From NCBI GenBank assembly GCA_020831825.1, contig JAFIFW010000012.1:248001-312000 (forward strand): DNA of 64,000 nt, in the 5' to 3' direction. Source of the stretch: Methylophaga sp. (GTDB lineage: Bacteria > Pseudomonadota > Gammaproteobacteria > Nitrosococcales > Methylophagaceae). Numbering within the stretch: position 1 is the first letter of the stretch; the number at the start of each line of letters is the position of its first letter. Shown here piece by piece: positions 18,151-25,463 of this stretch. A model generated the notes under the pieces. It ran no database searches, was not told the origin of the DNA, and saw nothing but the letters and a program-made list of their open reading frames with translations. The position numbers and the translations under genes are program-made.

Positions 18151-18206
18151 GGAGCTTGCCGTTTGATGACTTTGATGATTTGTTCTTCGATGTAACGTTT
18201 TTTCAT
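18151..18206 (-). mobile_element. IS3-family orfA remnant
   Basis: On the minus strand an ATG at 18206 opens MKKRYIEEQIIKVIK, the typical start of IS3-family OrfA transposases. It breaks off after about 18 codons at the end of the PPK2 gene. Too short to be active; marks a past insertion and deletion at the left edge of the integron. Confidence 0.55.
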
Positions 18207-18233
18207 TTTGAGATCTCAAACCCCCACAGTTTA

Positions 18234-18356
18234 TTGGAAATCTCATCAATGTGGATCAATAGGGTCAGAGTCTGCCCCCATTGATTTTGGGTCGATCTTG
18301 TTCTTAGCCAGCTGCTTCTTGAATTTCTCAGGAAGCTTCTCTAGGTCATCAGCTTT
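18234..18356 (-). pseudogene. C-terminal remnant of a transposon-associated gene
   Basis: Minus-strand frame with a Lys/Glu-rich helix (DDLEKLPEKFKKQLAKNK) and then IDPKSMGADSDPIDPH and stop. The last part is encoded by the GGGGCAGACTCTGACCC type sequence that is often found at the ends of small mobile elements in gammaproteobacteria. It abuts the truncated last cassette gene. No start or domain remains. Confidence 0.4.
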
Positions 18357-19167
18357 TTGCCCTCACATCCTGGCGAACCAACAAAAATACCGCGGCTTCC
18401 AAATCGGCAATTTTCAATGGTTGTTCCAGCTCACCGGCCAAAGTTCTTAGAGCAGACATGAATAAGCGATAACCACGTGGGTTCAATGCAATTCCCAGTC
18501 CCTGTTGGAGTACGTCGTCAAGGACTGCGTACCTTTCGGGGGCCAACATACGCAAATGCTTGCTCGCAAAGGACACGCCAAGGCCCTTTATTTCAGCACC
18601 CTTAGCAATGGCTTCCTCATCTCTGCACGGTTTAGCCGCGAAAAGGAGCCAAGACCTCAACTCGTTAGCCAGGCCTTCGGAACCGTGATGGCGCTGCAAG
18701 TTACCCCAAACTCGCTGACCCCGCCCCCACTTGCAAACACCTTCTGAAAATTGGAGAAAATCTGAGACACCGGAATTTTCGGTTAGGGCGCTGCCACACA
18801 GCTCTAGAGCTCTTGTGCTCTCCGCCTCTACATTCAGCAATCGATTGGCGCTGACCAGAGCTGACATAGAAAATCGGAAACCGCAAAATTCTAGCGATTT
18901 GCTTTGGTTAGAAACGCGACCTTGTTCGTAGTCATCGACTACCCGCATGACCCCATCTGACGCCAGAAATGGCCAAGGATGGATAGTCTCAGCGCCAAGC
19001 GAATAAGCATCGCAAGAGGGGCAAACACTACCCCAATGAACGCTCGAAATTTTCTCGGAGGGAAAAGACGCCTTCGTGAATTTCAGAGCCTCCCTCAATG
19101 TTCGACCATTGATCTTGGCTAATGCGCAGCCGCATTTTTTACATTGCTCTACAGGATATCTCCACAT
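18349..19167 (-). CDS. Unknown cassette protein with Zn-ribbon and HhH-like region
   Basis: 272 aa from ATG 19167. The frame stays open to 19197, but those codons belong to the neighbouring attC, so the cassette's own start must be at or after 19184. N-terminal cysteines CKKCGC (9-14) and CPSC (49-52) form a zinc-ribbon-like pair. The C-terminal third contains GLGVSFASKHLRML then YAVLDDVLQQGLG, resembling the helix-hairpin-helix plus Asp region of OGG-type DNA glycosylases. A role in DNA recognition is possible but unproven. The C-terminus ends at the junction with a transposon remnant and no attC follows, so the last residues may not be original. Confidence 0.65.
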   Translation of the reverse strand: MWRYPVEQCKKCGCALAKINGRTLREALKFTKASFPSEKISSVHWGSVCPSCDAYSLGAETIHPWPFLASDGVMRVVDDYEQGRVSNQSKSLEFCGFRFSMSALVSANRLLNVEAESTRALELCGSALTENSGVSDFLQFSEGVCKWGRGQRVWGNLQRHHGSEGLANELRSWLLFAAKPCRDEEAIAKGAEIKGLGVSFASKHLRMLAPERYAVLDDVLQQGLGIALNPRGYRLFMSALRTLAGELEQPLKIADLEAAVFLLVRQDVRAKS

Positions 19168-19178
19168 GCCGACCTGAT

Positions 19179-19238
19179 GCCTAACGCCCATATTCACTCG
19201 CCAGCGCAGCTGGTCGCGTGCAATTGATTGTTATGGCT
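19179..19238 (-). other. attC: attC site of cassette 6 (toxin-antitoxin)
   Basis: Outer boxes GCCTAAC (19179-19185) and GTTATGG (19230-19236). The inner arms include CCAGC-GCA-GCTGG. On the minus strand its 5' end AAGCCATAAC is the exact 10-base complement of GTTATGGCTT at the beginning of cassette 6 (19837 leftwards). Cassette 6 therefore spans 19185-19837. Confidence 0.8.
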
Positions 19239-19266
19239 TTACAAGACCTGATAACAGGTCTATTAT
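19238..19266 (+). promoter_or_regulatory. Promoter with built-in palindromic operator (toxin-antitoxin)
   Basis: TTTACA (19238-19243), a 17-base spacer, then TATTAT (19261-19266). The perfect palindrome AGACCTG-ATAA-CAGGTCT (19244-19261) fills the spacer exactly. Antitoxins of this class repress their own promoter by binding such dyads, so this is the probable operator. Confidence 0.75.
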
Positions 19267-19299
19267 TCGGTCTCATCTCAATAAACCTAAGGTGTCTTC

Positions 19300-19548
19300 A
19301 TGACGCATCAAATCCTTACTGACGTGGCTGCCAGTATCTCCGAACTGAAAGCCAACCCTATGAAGGTCGTAGCTAGCGGAGAAGGCATGCCCATTGCTGT
19401 ACTTAACAGGAATGAGCCTGCGTTTTATTGTATCCCCGCCAAAGCCTATGAAGCTATGATAGATCTTATAGAAGACAAAGAGCTGCTGGAGATTGCCAGG
19501 AGCCGCATGGACGAAGAAAGCATAAAGGTTAACCTGGATGACCTATGA
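19300..19548 (+). CDS. Phd/YefM-family antitoxin
   Basis: 82 aa. N-terminal ILTDVAASISELKANPMKVV is the DNA-binding Phd/YefM fold; VLNRNEPAFYCIPAKAYEAM follows, then an acidic C-terminal tail that would bind the toxin. AAGGTG precedes the ATG. Overlaps the toxin start by 11 bases, the usual arrangement for a type II pair. It carries its own promoter, so it is expressed independently of the integron promoter, and it is oriented opposite to the other cassettes. Neutralises the RelE-type toxin and likely represses the operon. Such pairs stabilise cassette arrays against loss. Confidence 0.88.
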   Translation: MTHQILTDVAASISELKANPMKVVASGEGMPIAVLNRNEPAFYCIPAKAYEAMIDLIEDKELLEIARSRMDEESIKVNLDDL

Positions 19549-19837
19549 GTTAGCATTTAAGAAAAGTGCTCTGAAAGAATGGAAAAAGCTCGGCCCTAAT
19601 GTGCGCGAACTTTTCGCTAAAAAACTCAAAGAGCGGCTTTCCAACCCGCATGTACCTTCCGCAGCCGTTAGTGGAGGAGTAAACCTCTACAAAATCAAAC
19701 TGCGTCAACTTGGATATCGGTTGGTCTATTCGGTATCAGACACCACCGTCACGGTCACTGTTCTTGCCGTCGGCAAAAGAAATCGAAACGAAGTCTACGA
19801 TCTGGCGCTCTCGCGCGAGAAGACCGACAAGCCATAA
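19538..19837 (+). CDS. RelE/ParE-superfamily toxin
   Basis: 99 aa, basic. RelE-fold pattern: MTYELAFKKSALKEWKKLG at the start, then VNLYKIKLRQLGYRLVYSV and VTVLAVGKRNRNEVYDLA at the end. Arg and Lys residues in these strands correspond to the ribosome-facing surface of RelE-type mRNA interferases. RelE members cleave mRNA in the ribosomal A site; ParE members poison gyrase. RelE is the better match to the RLVYSV/VLAVGKR strands, but I cannot exclude ParE. Stop codon lies next to attC B. Confidence 0.85.
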   Translation: MTYELAFKKSALKEWKKLGPNVRELFAKKLKERLSNPHVPSAAVSGGVNLYKIKLRQLGYRLVYSVSDTTVTVTVLAVGKRNRNEVYDLALSREKTDKP

Positions 19838-19906
19838 CGACCAAGCTCACCGGCGGCAATGTAGCGCAGCGAAATTGCCGTCCGAGTGTAGCGCCTGGTT
19901 AGCGGT
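19832..19906 (-). other. attC: attC site of cassette 5 (restriction-modification)
   Basis: Outer boxes CCATAAC (19832-19838) and GTTAGCG (19898-19904). An inner stem GGCAAT/ATTGCC surrounds GTAGCGCAGCGAA. The minus-strand 5' end ACCGCTAAC is the exact complement of GTTAGCGGT at the start of cassette 5 (22417 leftwards). Cassette 5 is therefore 19838-22416, about 2.6 kb, long for an integron cassette. Confidence 0.8.
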
Positions 19907-19909
19907 CCT

Positions 19910-20650
19910 TTAGTCAAGTCGCGCCGCCACCGTTGCTATATGGCCCGCAAATGCAGTTACAAATGACTTGAGACCTGTCATGGACGATAGTTGAGAATAT
20001 TCTCCAGTTTCCACCGCACACCGCTCCGCAGCTATTACAGTAGCCGTTGTATATAGCTGCTCTTGCACAAGTCTCTGACATAGCAAATCGTACCTTTTGA
20101 GGTATGAAGCCCCTTTGAACTCTTCGAAAACCGAAAAGTGTGGCGATGAATCCCGCACAGGACTTCGCGATTTCGGCGCATCTTCGACCATTATTAACCA
20201 GCCTACAAATGGGCGAGGCTGCTTCCCGAAGGCCCCTTCACGATAAGCTGTCCACAGGTCATGCGCTGTTCCAATTGCTTCCTCGGTTCGGTTGTTGAAG
20301 TTGTTCCCAAATGACGGCCCTACTTGGCTTTTCAATTCGATCGCAGCAATCAACTCTCCCTTGTGCATCACCAAAAGATCCCACAACTTCGTAGGGCGGA
20401 AGTATCCTGGCAAGGTTAGCATTGCTCGGTTCTGGTGTACCTCTGCGTGAGCCAAGCCGTTAGCCTTGATGATGTCGAGCACCAAAGACAGGAACCCGTC
20501 CATATTCTTGCCGCCAGTTACGCCTGCTCGCTCCCCTTGATCGGCCTTTCCCGATTCAATCTGCTTTTGCCTTGCTGCTTCTCTGTTACCCCAAAATGCC
20601 TTAACGGCTTCGAGAGCTTTCTGTTCATAATTTACAAGATCAAGTGCCAT
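19910..20650 (-). CDS. PaeR7I/XhoI-family type II restriction endonuclease
   Basis: 246 aa. The middle contains [20 protein letters not shown], a PD-(D/E)xK nuclease core (D, then E-x-K). It is followed by [20 protein letters not shown], diagnostic of the XhoI/PaeR7I family (PF04555). These enzymes cut CTCGAG. Specificity here is inferred from family. The gene starts directly after the methyltransferase stop (20651), so both are one transcription unit and the methylase is made first. CTCGAG occurs in this chromosome (for example at 308-313 and 2686-2691), so the host must be methylated if the enzyme is active. Confidence 0.88.
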   Translation of the reverse strand: MALDLVNYEQKALEAVKAFWGNREAARQKQIESGKADQGERAGVTGGKNMDGFLSLVLDIIKANGLAHAEVHQNRAMLTLPGYFRPTKLWDLLVMHKGELIAAIELKSQVGPSFGNNFNNRTEEAIGTAHDLWTAYREGAFGKQPRPFVGWLIMVEDAPKSRSPVRDSSPHFSVFEEFKGASYLKRYDLLCQRLVQEQLYTTATVIAAERCAVETGEYSQLSSMTGLKSFVTAFAGHIATVAARLD

Positions 20651-22378
20651 TTATTCTCCGTTGCCCCCAAGGGAAGATTGTTCTTCGTGACTCAGGCTAT
20701 ATAGCTTGAACACAGCTTTATTACATGCCTGCACATCTCTTTTGATGGCAGCCTCGACTAACTCACAGCGTAGCGAATGAGACACATCAGACCAGAGTGG
20801 CACACGAATACGGCGCAAGTATTGCGCTTGAAAGCGCATAAATCCTCCCCGCATTTTTGTTGAATAAGTCGCCACGAACAGACGGGTGATTGCAGACAGG
20901 AGCACAGCCTGTAGAGCACGCAAATCCCAGTCATCTGAGGTGACGTAATAGAGGTTGTGATGAGGGTACAAATTGCCTTCTTCAAAAACGATATGAGCCT
21001 CACCCTTGATGTCGGGAATCAGGAGCTTCGGTCTAGCTGCTATTGCCGGAGTAATTCGGTCAATCGTGCGATACCAATTGGCGGGAGACTTTTTTGCACA
21101 ATGTCGCCCAGCAATGACTTCTCGTCGATCTTCAAGGTAGCGCTGTAAGCGCGGATAATCGGCAAGATCAACTAGACCGCCATGCTCGGCAAACGGATTG
21201 ATGACACCCTTACCACGCCACTTGACTTCACCGGACATAATGTCCTTTGTCATCACAAGCTTTAGCTTTCTATCTGGCTCTACATCAAGTGCTTCGAAGT
21301 CGCCAATGAATACCTTGTCCGCACCTGTCGCGACGCCAATCCCAACCTTGCAACCCACATCCTCGAGTGCAGGGAAACAGCTTTCTAGGCGTCGAATAAG
21401 CGCCATTTGATCAGATGACTCCAGCAACCACGGCTCCGCGCCATTCGTTACTCGGGCGAGTTCTCGCACCATGCTTGTATCTTTTGGCGGCGTCGAAGAG
21501 CGAAGCAAGTCCGCCAATGTGTAAAGAGCTGCCCGGTCAATGGTCGGTCGACGGGCAACACGGGTTGCCCCTGGAGCTTCGCGACTGATGATGGTGATTG
21601 CGGGGTATGCAATTACTTCTGAATGGAAAGACGGTGTATCAACCATATCGACATAGACTTTTAAATGAAACCGCTCAGCCACAAGTTTACGCAACGGCCC
21701 ACCATAGCGGTTCTTCATCCAGCGATCCGAGCAGATGAAACCCAACACTCCACCCTTTGACAAGACTTTCAATGACCGCTCGATAAATGGAATATAAATA
21801 TCAGCCCGATCATATATTGTCTCGAAGCGGATACGATACTCAGCCATTAGTGTGGTCGGTATCAGCTCCTGACGGACATAAGGCGGATTGCCCACTACGA
21901 AATCGAATTCCCCCTCCAGTGGTTCTAAGAGAAAGTCTCCCTGCGAAAGCCAGCAGTCAGTCAAAGCCTGCGCTGTTTCCGATGCCATCCCCTCACGCTT
22001 GAGAAGCTCCACGACGTTAGCATGGGTGTTGCCGTACGTATCATAATGGAGCTCAACTGCTCGGATCGCATCTTTTAGCTCCTCGAATGCGGTAGCCTGT
22101 GGCTTTGTGGCCTTCCATGCGCTCAAAAGACGCTCGATAATTGGTAGCAGAAAGTCGCCAGCACCGAAAGAAGGTTCTAAAAGACGCTTCTTATGGAGCG
22201 GTTGATCCGCTGTATAGCCAGACAAATCAAGAATAAAATCAACAACCTCCCGCCGGGTGAACACCGCACCGCGAGAATCCACGTCCGCGTTCAACGCCAA
22301 TTGCTCAATCGCAGCCTGCACCTCCTTAGATGCATAGGCTGTCGTGGCCAAACCCAATGTCATTTGTGCTGATTGCAA
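20651..22378 (-). CDS. N6-adenine DNA methyltransferase of a PaeR7I-type system
   Basis: 575 aa. The AdoMet motif I region reads [14 protein letters not shown] (about residues 66-79) and the catalytic motif IV is [10 protein letters not shown] (about 162-171), so it is an N6-adenine methylase. The 330-residue C-terminal part with several hydrophobic and aromatic segments is the expected target-recognition region. The N-terminus ([19 protein letters not shown]) matches the M.PaeR7I/Eco57I-like group. It protects the site cut by the adjacent nuclease. First gene of integron cassette 5, 34 bases inside the cassette. Confidence 0.88.
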   Translation of the reverse strand: MQSAQMTLGLATTAYASKEVQAAIEQLALNADVDSRGAVFTRREVVDFILDLSGYTADQPLHKKRLLEPSFGAGDFLLPIIERLLSAWKATKPQATAFEELKDAIRAVELHYDTYGNTHANVVELLKREGMASETAQALTDCWLSQGDFLLEPLEGEFDFVVGNPPYVRQELIPTTLMAEYRIRFETIYDRADIYIPFIERSLKVLSKGGVLGFICSDRWMKNRYGGPLRKLVAERFHLKVYVDMVDTPSFHSEVIAYPAITIISREAPGATRVARRPTIDRAALYTLADLLRSSTPPKDTSMVRELARVTNGAEPWLLESSDQMALIRRLESCFPALEDVGCKVGIGVATGADKVFIGDFEALDVEPDRKLKLVMTKDIMSGEVKWRGKGVINPFAEHGGLVDLADYPRLQRYLEDRREVIAGRHCAKKSPANWYRTIDRITPAIAARPKLLIPDIKGEAHIVFEEGNLYPHHNLYYVTSDDWDLRALQAVLLSAITRLFVATYSTKMRGGFMRFQAQYLRRIRVPLWSDVSHSLRCELVEAAIKRDVQACNKAVFKLYSLSHEEQSSLGGNGE

Positions 22379-22411
22379 GAAACTTCCTCATTGTGTAGAT
22401 GTGGCTGTACC

Positions 22412-22600
22412 GCTAACAGCGTGTTAATGAGGCCGTTGGCCACATAATAATTATTAGCGGGCGGCCTTTTAATTCGAATGCAAGAAAATTTGAACTACAT
22501 AACTTTCTGAATATATTAACGTTTTCTTGGTAGTTTAAGATGTTAAATTTAATAAAAGGCGCATGGCCCGATAATTCGTGATTAATCGGGCCAGTCTGAT
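22412..22600. repeat. Second copy of the attI region
   Basis: 189 bases matching 26511-26699 with about ten differences by my count (about 95% identity), same length, no gaps. Includes the hairpin GGCCCGAT/ATCGGGCC (22565-22592). The copy carries an accepted cassette (cassette 5) at its recombination point between 22416 and 22417, so it served as a real attI. No integrase gene follows it; IS debris does. Confidence 0.85.
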
Positions 22601-23168
22601 AAGTTTGATTTGCAATCAAGAGGTCAGCCACAGTCCACGGTCACCGAATAATTTGGGTTTGAAAAAAATCAAACACTTTGACCCCATTGATTCAACGTTC
22701 ACTAGCCCGTTTTGCAATCTTTATCTGTTTCACTATCTCGCCAATAAAAACCGTCTCCGCAAGTACATTTATTTTACAATCAACTCTCATTCGCAATCGT
22801 CACTAGTTTTGTTATTAAGTAGCCTGAATCAAGTTGGCTGACCCCTTGATTCGATAGCATGAGTCGCAAGGGCGAGTGTCTGGACAATGCTGTGGCTGAA
22901 AGCTTCTTTGGTACACTGAAGACCGAATTGGTCGTTCATGAAGACTACCTAACAAGAACAGCGGCTAAACAAAGCCTATTCGAATATATCGAGGTCTTTT
23001 ACAATCGAAAGGAAACAATCAAGGGGTCAGCCACTAACCAATCCCCATTTATTTTACTATCAACTCTCATTCGCAATCGTCACTAGTTTTGTTATTAAGT
23101 AGCCTGAGTCAAGTTGGCTGACCCCTTGATTCTGGCTGCCTGAGTCAAGTTGGCTGACCCCTTGATTC
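22601..23168. mobile_element. Nested IS3 fragment and MITE-like repeats
   Basis: Ends are bounded by AATCAAG-GGTCAGCCA-type and TGGCTGACCCCTTGATT inverted ends. Two 87-base direct repeats (22766-22852 and 23046-23132, two differences) flank a transposase fragment. The last 31 bases of the repeat occur once more at 23138-23168. It looks like repeated insertion of a small element with GGTCAGCC ends into an IS3-family sequence, and it destroyed cassette 4. Confidence 0.7.
22853..23012 (+). pseudogene. IS3-family transposase (OrfB) C-terminal fragment
   Basis: Encodes [19 protein letters not shown], then [13 protein letters not shown] and [10 protein letters not shown], the end of the DDE catalytic core of IS3-family OrfB (E of the DDE triad within the NAVAESFF region). 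Both ends are cut by the repeats, so it is inactive. Confidence 0.85.
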
Positions 23169-23253
23169 TCTTGTAATCTTCAAGGCTCTGCGCGAAATCA
23201 TCTTCAATGATTCCTCGCTGGGTAAGAAACAATGAATCTTTTGCTTTCTGCAT
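23169..23253 (-). pseudogene. Truncated gene of cassette 4
   Basis: ATG at 23253 (minus) with AGAGAG upstream opens MQKAKDSLFLTQRGIIEDDF and continues AQSLEDYK, then runs into repeat sequence. About 28 original codons remain. The cassette start (GTTATGCCC at 23312) and attC of cassette 3 are intact. Function unknown. Confidence 0.5.
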
Positions 23254-23303
23254 AATTCTCTCTGTTAAAGCCAGTTAGGCTGAATTCTACTCGGTGTCTC
23301 AAT

Positions 23304-23374
23304 GGGCATAACGCAGAGCTCAGCCGAGGAGGCGCGTCAGTGCCGACGTCGGCTGGAGCGCCGTGTTAGATTGC
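23304..23374 (-). other. attC: attC site of cassette 3
   Basis: Boxes GCATAAC (23306-23312) and GTTAGAT (23365-23371), inner stem CAGCCGA/TCGGCTG. Minus-strand 5' end GCAATCTAAC is the exact 10-base complement of GTTAGATTGC, where cassette 3 begins (23748). It lies immediately after the stop of the 114 aa gene. Confidence 0.85.
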
Positions 23375-23719
23375 TTACCCACGCAAGAACTCGAAAACTT
23401 CATTTGGAGAGTGAACAACGAAGCCATCAGCTTTCCATGGATTGTTCGATCCGGCGGCGATGCCCTTTATGGCCGGTATAAGCTTCACCATGACAGGGTA
23501 TATTTCTCTGTCTTTCAATCTCGCATTCACATCCATTAACTCAACAAGAAGATCCTGAGCGTCAGACTTGCTCAGAAAGAAATGAATTGGATTTCGTCCA
23601 GGATATTTTGGGTGAGGAATCGTGACATAAAGCCCTGAGCCCTTTTCTTGGAGCACCCATGCATCTGTGTCTTCTGAGAACTCGGCAAGTATCGTTTCTA
23701 AGGAATACGGTTCGGTCAT
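23375..23719 (-). CDS. Unknown 114 aa cassette protein
   Basis: 114 aa, no signal peptide, no membrane segment. It opens with SLETILAEFSEDTDAW. The alternation of hydrophobic strands (LYVTIPHP, IHFFLSKSDAQDLL) and GFVVHSPNEVFEFL at the end suggests a small alpha/beta protein, perhaps distantly like Tic22 or an immunity-type protein. I would not assign a function. Single-gene integron cassette 3, ATG close to the cassette start, stop adjacent to its attC. Confidence 0.7.
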   Translation of the reverse strand: MTEPYSLETILAEFSEDTDAWVLQEKGSGLYVTIPHPKYPGRNPIHFFLSKSDAQDLLVELMDVNARLKDREIYPVMVKLIPAIKGIAAGSNNPWKADGFVVHSPNEVFEFLRG

Positions 23720-23741
23720 GTCTTTTTCCTATGTTTTTGCA

Positions 23742-23819
23742 ATCTAACGCCCACATAAACGGCCGAGCGATAGCGAGGTCCGGCGACCGCAGGGAGCGAA
23801 TTTGATGTGATTGTTAGGT
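23742..23819 (-). other. attC: attC site of cassette 2 (reverse transcriptase)
   Basis: Canonical boxes ATCTAAC (23742-23748) and GTTAGGT (23813-23819), both matching RYYYAAC and GTTRRRY. Minus-strand 5' end TCACCTAAC is the complement of GTTAGGTGA at the start of cassette 2. The stop codon TAA of the reverse transcriptase lies inside the box, as is common for integron genes. Confidence 0.9.
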
Positions 23820-25352
23820 GATTTTTGGCGGATTAAATACATCTAAATGCTCAATCATAGTTACTTTTTTGGCGACTGCTTTACATCCCATGAATATTTT
23901 ATGCTCTTTGCAGTCTTTGAAGATATTTCCGCGATTATTCAAAATTGATCGAGTAATTGGGTCTTTATACTTAGGCTTTACTGACAACAATTTGTCCAAC
24001 CCATTACTTACGAGAAAATAGCTAATCCAAGATATTAAGTATTTGTTGCGCTCCTCTTCTTCTGAGAGAGTGATCAGATAGTCTTCAAGGTATTCTACGA
24101 TTATGTCTTGATGAATAAAGCCAAAGTCACTTTTTAGCACACCCTCAAGAATAGCGATGATTTTCGGAAATGCTTTAACTCTCAAACTCCCTAGCATGAT
24201 TAGCATGCTGATAACTTTTTGTAAGTTAAAATCACCTACTTTGATTTTTAGCTTTCCTTCCTTATCAATAATATCAGCGAGAAACCGCTCAATTACACCA
24301 GTACCACTACATTCTTTATCAATTCTGATCGTTGCTAAATATAGCTCTCGAAACTCTTTCCATGTATAAGATTTTTTCCTGTTAGGATGAACAGCATGAT
24401 ATTTCGAAACCCATTCTCTAAAGAGTCCGTCTGGGAGTGGCGAAATTGTCGTTTTTTCATCGCTAAGCTCAAGATTGAACGCCTTCAATGAAGCCTGAAG
24501 AAATTTTATAACTCTCTTTGAATCAGTTTCAGACTTAGTAAGTATTCGATAATCATCCTTAAATCTTACTGCCTCGCATTCAATTCCTGAGTCTTTAATT
24601 AGTTTAGTGAGGTTCACATCTACTGCCGAAGCGACAATCTCTGCGATTATATCTGAAACAACCGGTCCGATTGGTACACCATTGGTGCATCCATCATTGG
24701 CATTTTGAAATAGCCTATCGAGACGATTTCCTAGCAGCTTATAGTTGTGCATATTTGCAGGCTTACGGATAAACTTTTTCCCATGTATTGCCCAGGCAAT
24801 GCTATGAGTGTAAATAGAAGGATAAAAGCTTTTTATATCTGCCTTGACTATGTAGCGATACTTATAGGCTTCTGAGGCAATATCATCATCAATCATGCCT
24901 ATAAATTCATAGATCATCCTGCCGCTTCTTAGATATCCAACTCTACCAGGATTGCGCGCGTCGATAGGCACAGGAAAAGTGTAGGATGTAACCTGACTAT
25001 TTTTAGGGACCATTTTCTCCACTAGAGTGAGCCAGTTTGTGGATATGTGATATGCAATATCGTTGTGAATTTCAGGGTGAATAAGCCCAAAATTTCGGTC
25101 TGTGTATTCGGTTTTCGGAAAATGTACGTTCAGGCATTCTGTCCTCGGTACCTTATATTTTTTACCTCGGCCTGTAACTTTAGTGTAAACCTTTGGCTTG
25201 GCTGGTCGTTTGTCAACCACGAAACAAGGCGGCAGGACATAACTCTCTGGAAAATAGCCTCTTTCGCATAACCAATGGTACACATCAGTTTTCTTGAGAG
25301 AACGAGCAAGCTTCTTAGTAGCTTTCCTATGCTCTTCAATTGGATTGCTCAA
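23814..25352 (-). CDS. Reverse transcriptase-like protein, probable defence RT
   Basis: 512 aa from TTG at 25352 (GGAG six bases upstream). RT palm motifs: ADIKSFYPSIYTHS (metal-binding Asp about 171), GVPIGPVVSD (motif with conserved G-P), VRFKDDYRI (FKDD in place of the usual YxDD, about 263-266) and LSDEKTTI. No group II intron maturase or endonuclease domain is present, nor any visible retron or DGR partner. The C-terminal about 220 residues are an unassigned helical domain rich in Leu/Ile/Lys. This fits the unknown-group/DRT-type RTs linked to phage defence, but the class cannot be fixed by eye. It is AT-rich against its chromosome. It is the only gene of cassette 2, second from attI. 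Confidence 0.82.
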   Translation of the reverse strand: MSNPIEEHRKATKKLARSLKKTDVYHWLCERGYFPESYVLPPCFVVDKRPAKPKVYTKVTGRGKKYKVPRTECLNVHFPKTEYTDRNFGLIHPEIHNDIAYHISTNWLTLVEKMVPKNSQVTSYTFPVPIDARNPGRVGYLRSGRMIYEFIGMIDDDIASEAYKYRYIVKADIKSFYPSIYTHSIAWAIHGKKFIRKPANMHNYKLLGNRLDRLFQNANDGCTNGVPIGPVVSDIIAEIVASAVDVNLTKLIKDSGIECEAVRFKDDYRILTKSETDSKRVIKFLQASLKAFNLELSDEKTTISPLPDGLFREWVSKYHAVHPNRKKSYTWKEFRELYLATIRIDKECSGTGVIERFLADIIDKEGKLKIKVGDFNLQKVISMLIMLGSLRVKAFPKIIAILEGVLKSDFGFIHQDIIVEYLEDYLITLSEEEERNKYLISWISYFLVSNGLDKLLSVKPKYKDPITRSILNNRGNIFKDCKEHKIFMGCKAVAKKVTMIEHLDVFNPPKIT

Positions 25353-25382
25353 TTACAGCTCCATTGCTATTTCGTGGCTTTC

Positions 25383-25463
25383 ACCTAACGCCAGCCGTAA
25401 CCGGCGTATTTGTAGTGAGCGCAGCGAACGAAAAATGCGTCCGAGTTTACGGCCTTGTTAGCT
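25383..25463 (-). other. attC: attC site of cassette 1
   Basis: Boxes ACCTAAC (25383-25389) and GTTAGCT (25457-25463). Inner arms GCCGTAA/TTACGGC and GCGTATTT/AAAATGCG. Minus-strand 5' end GCAGCTAAC is the exact complement of GTTAGCTGC at the attI junction (26516). The stop codon of the cassette gene sits within the box. Confidence 0.88.

Noticed and set aside
22578..22841. Plus-strand frame of 87 codons beside the second attI copy
   Set aside because: It spans the attI copy and IS-repeat sequence and has no coding character.
19179..25463. Repeated palindromes as a CRISPR array
   Set aside because: Spacing is irregular and gene-sized, sequences differ in their centres, and there are no cas genes; they are attC sites.
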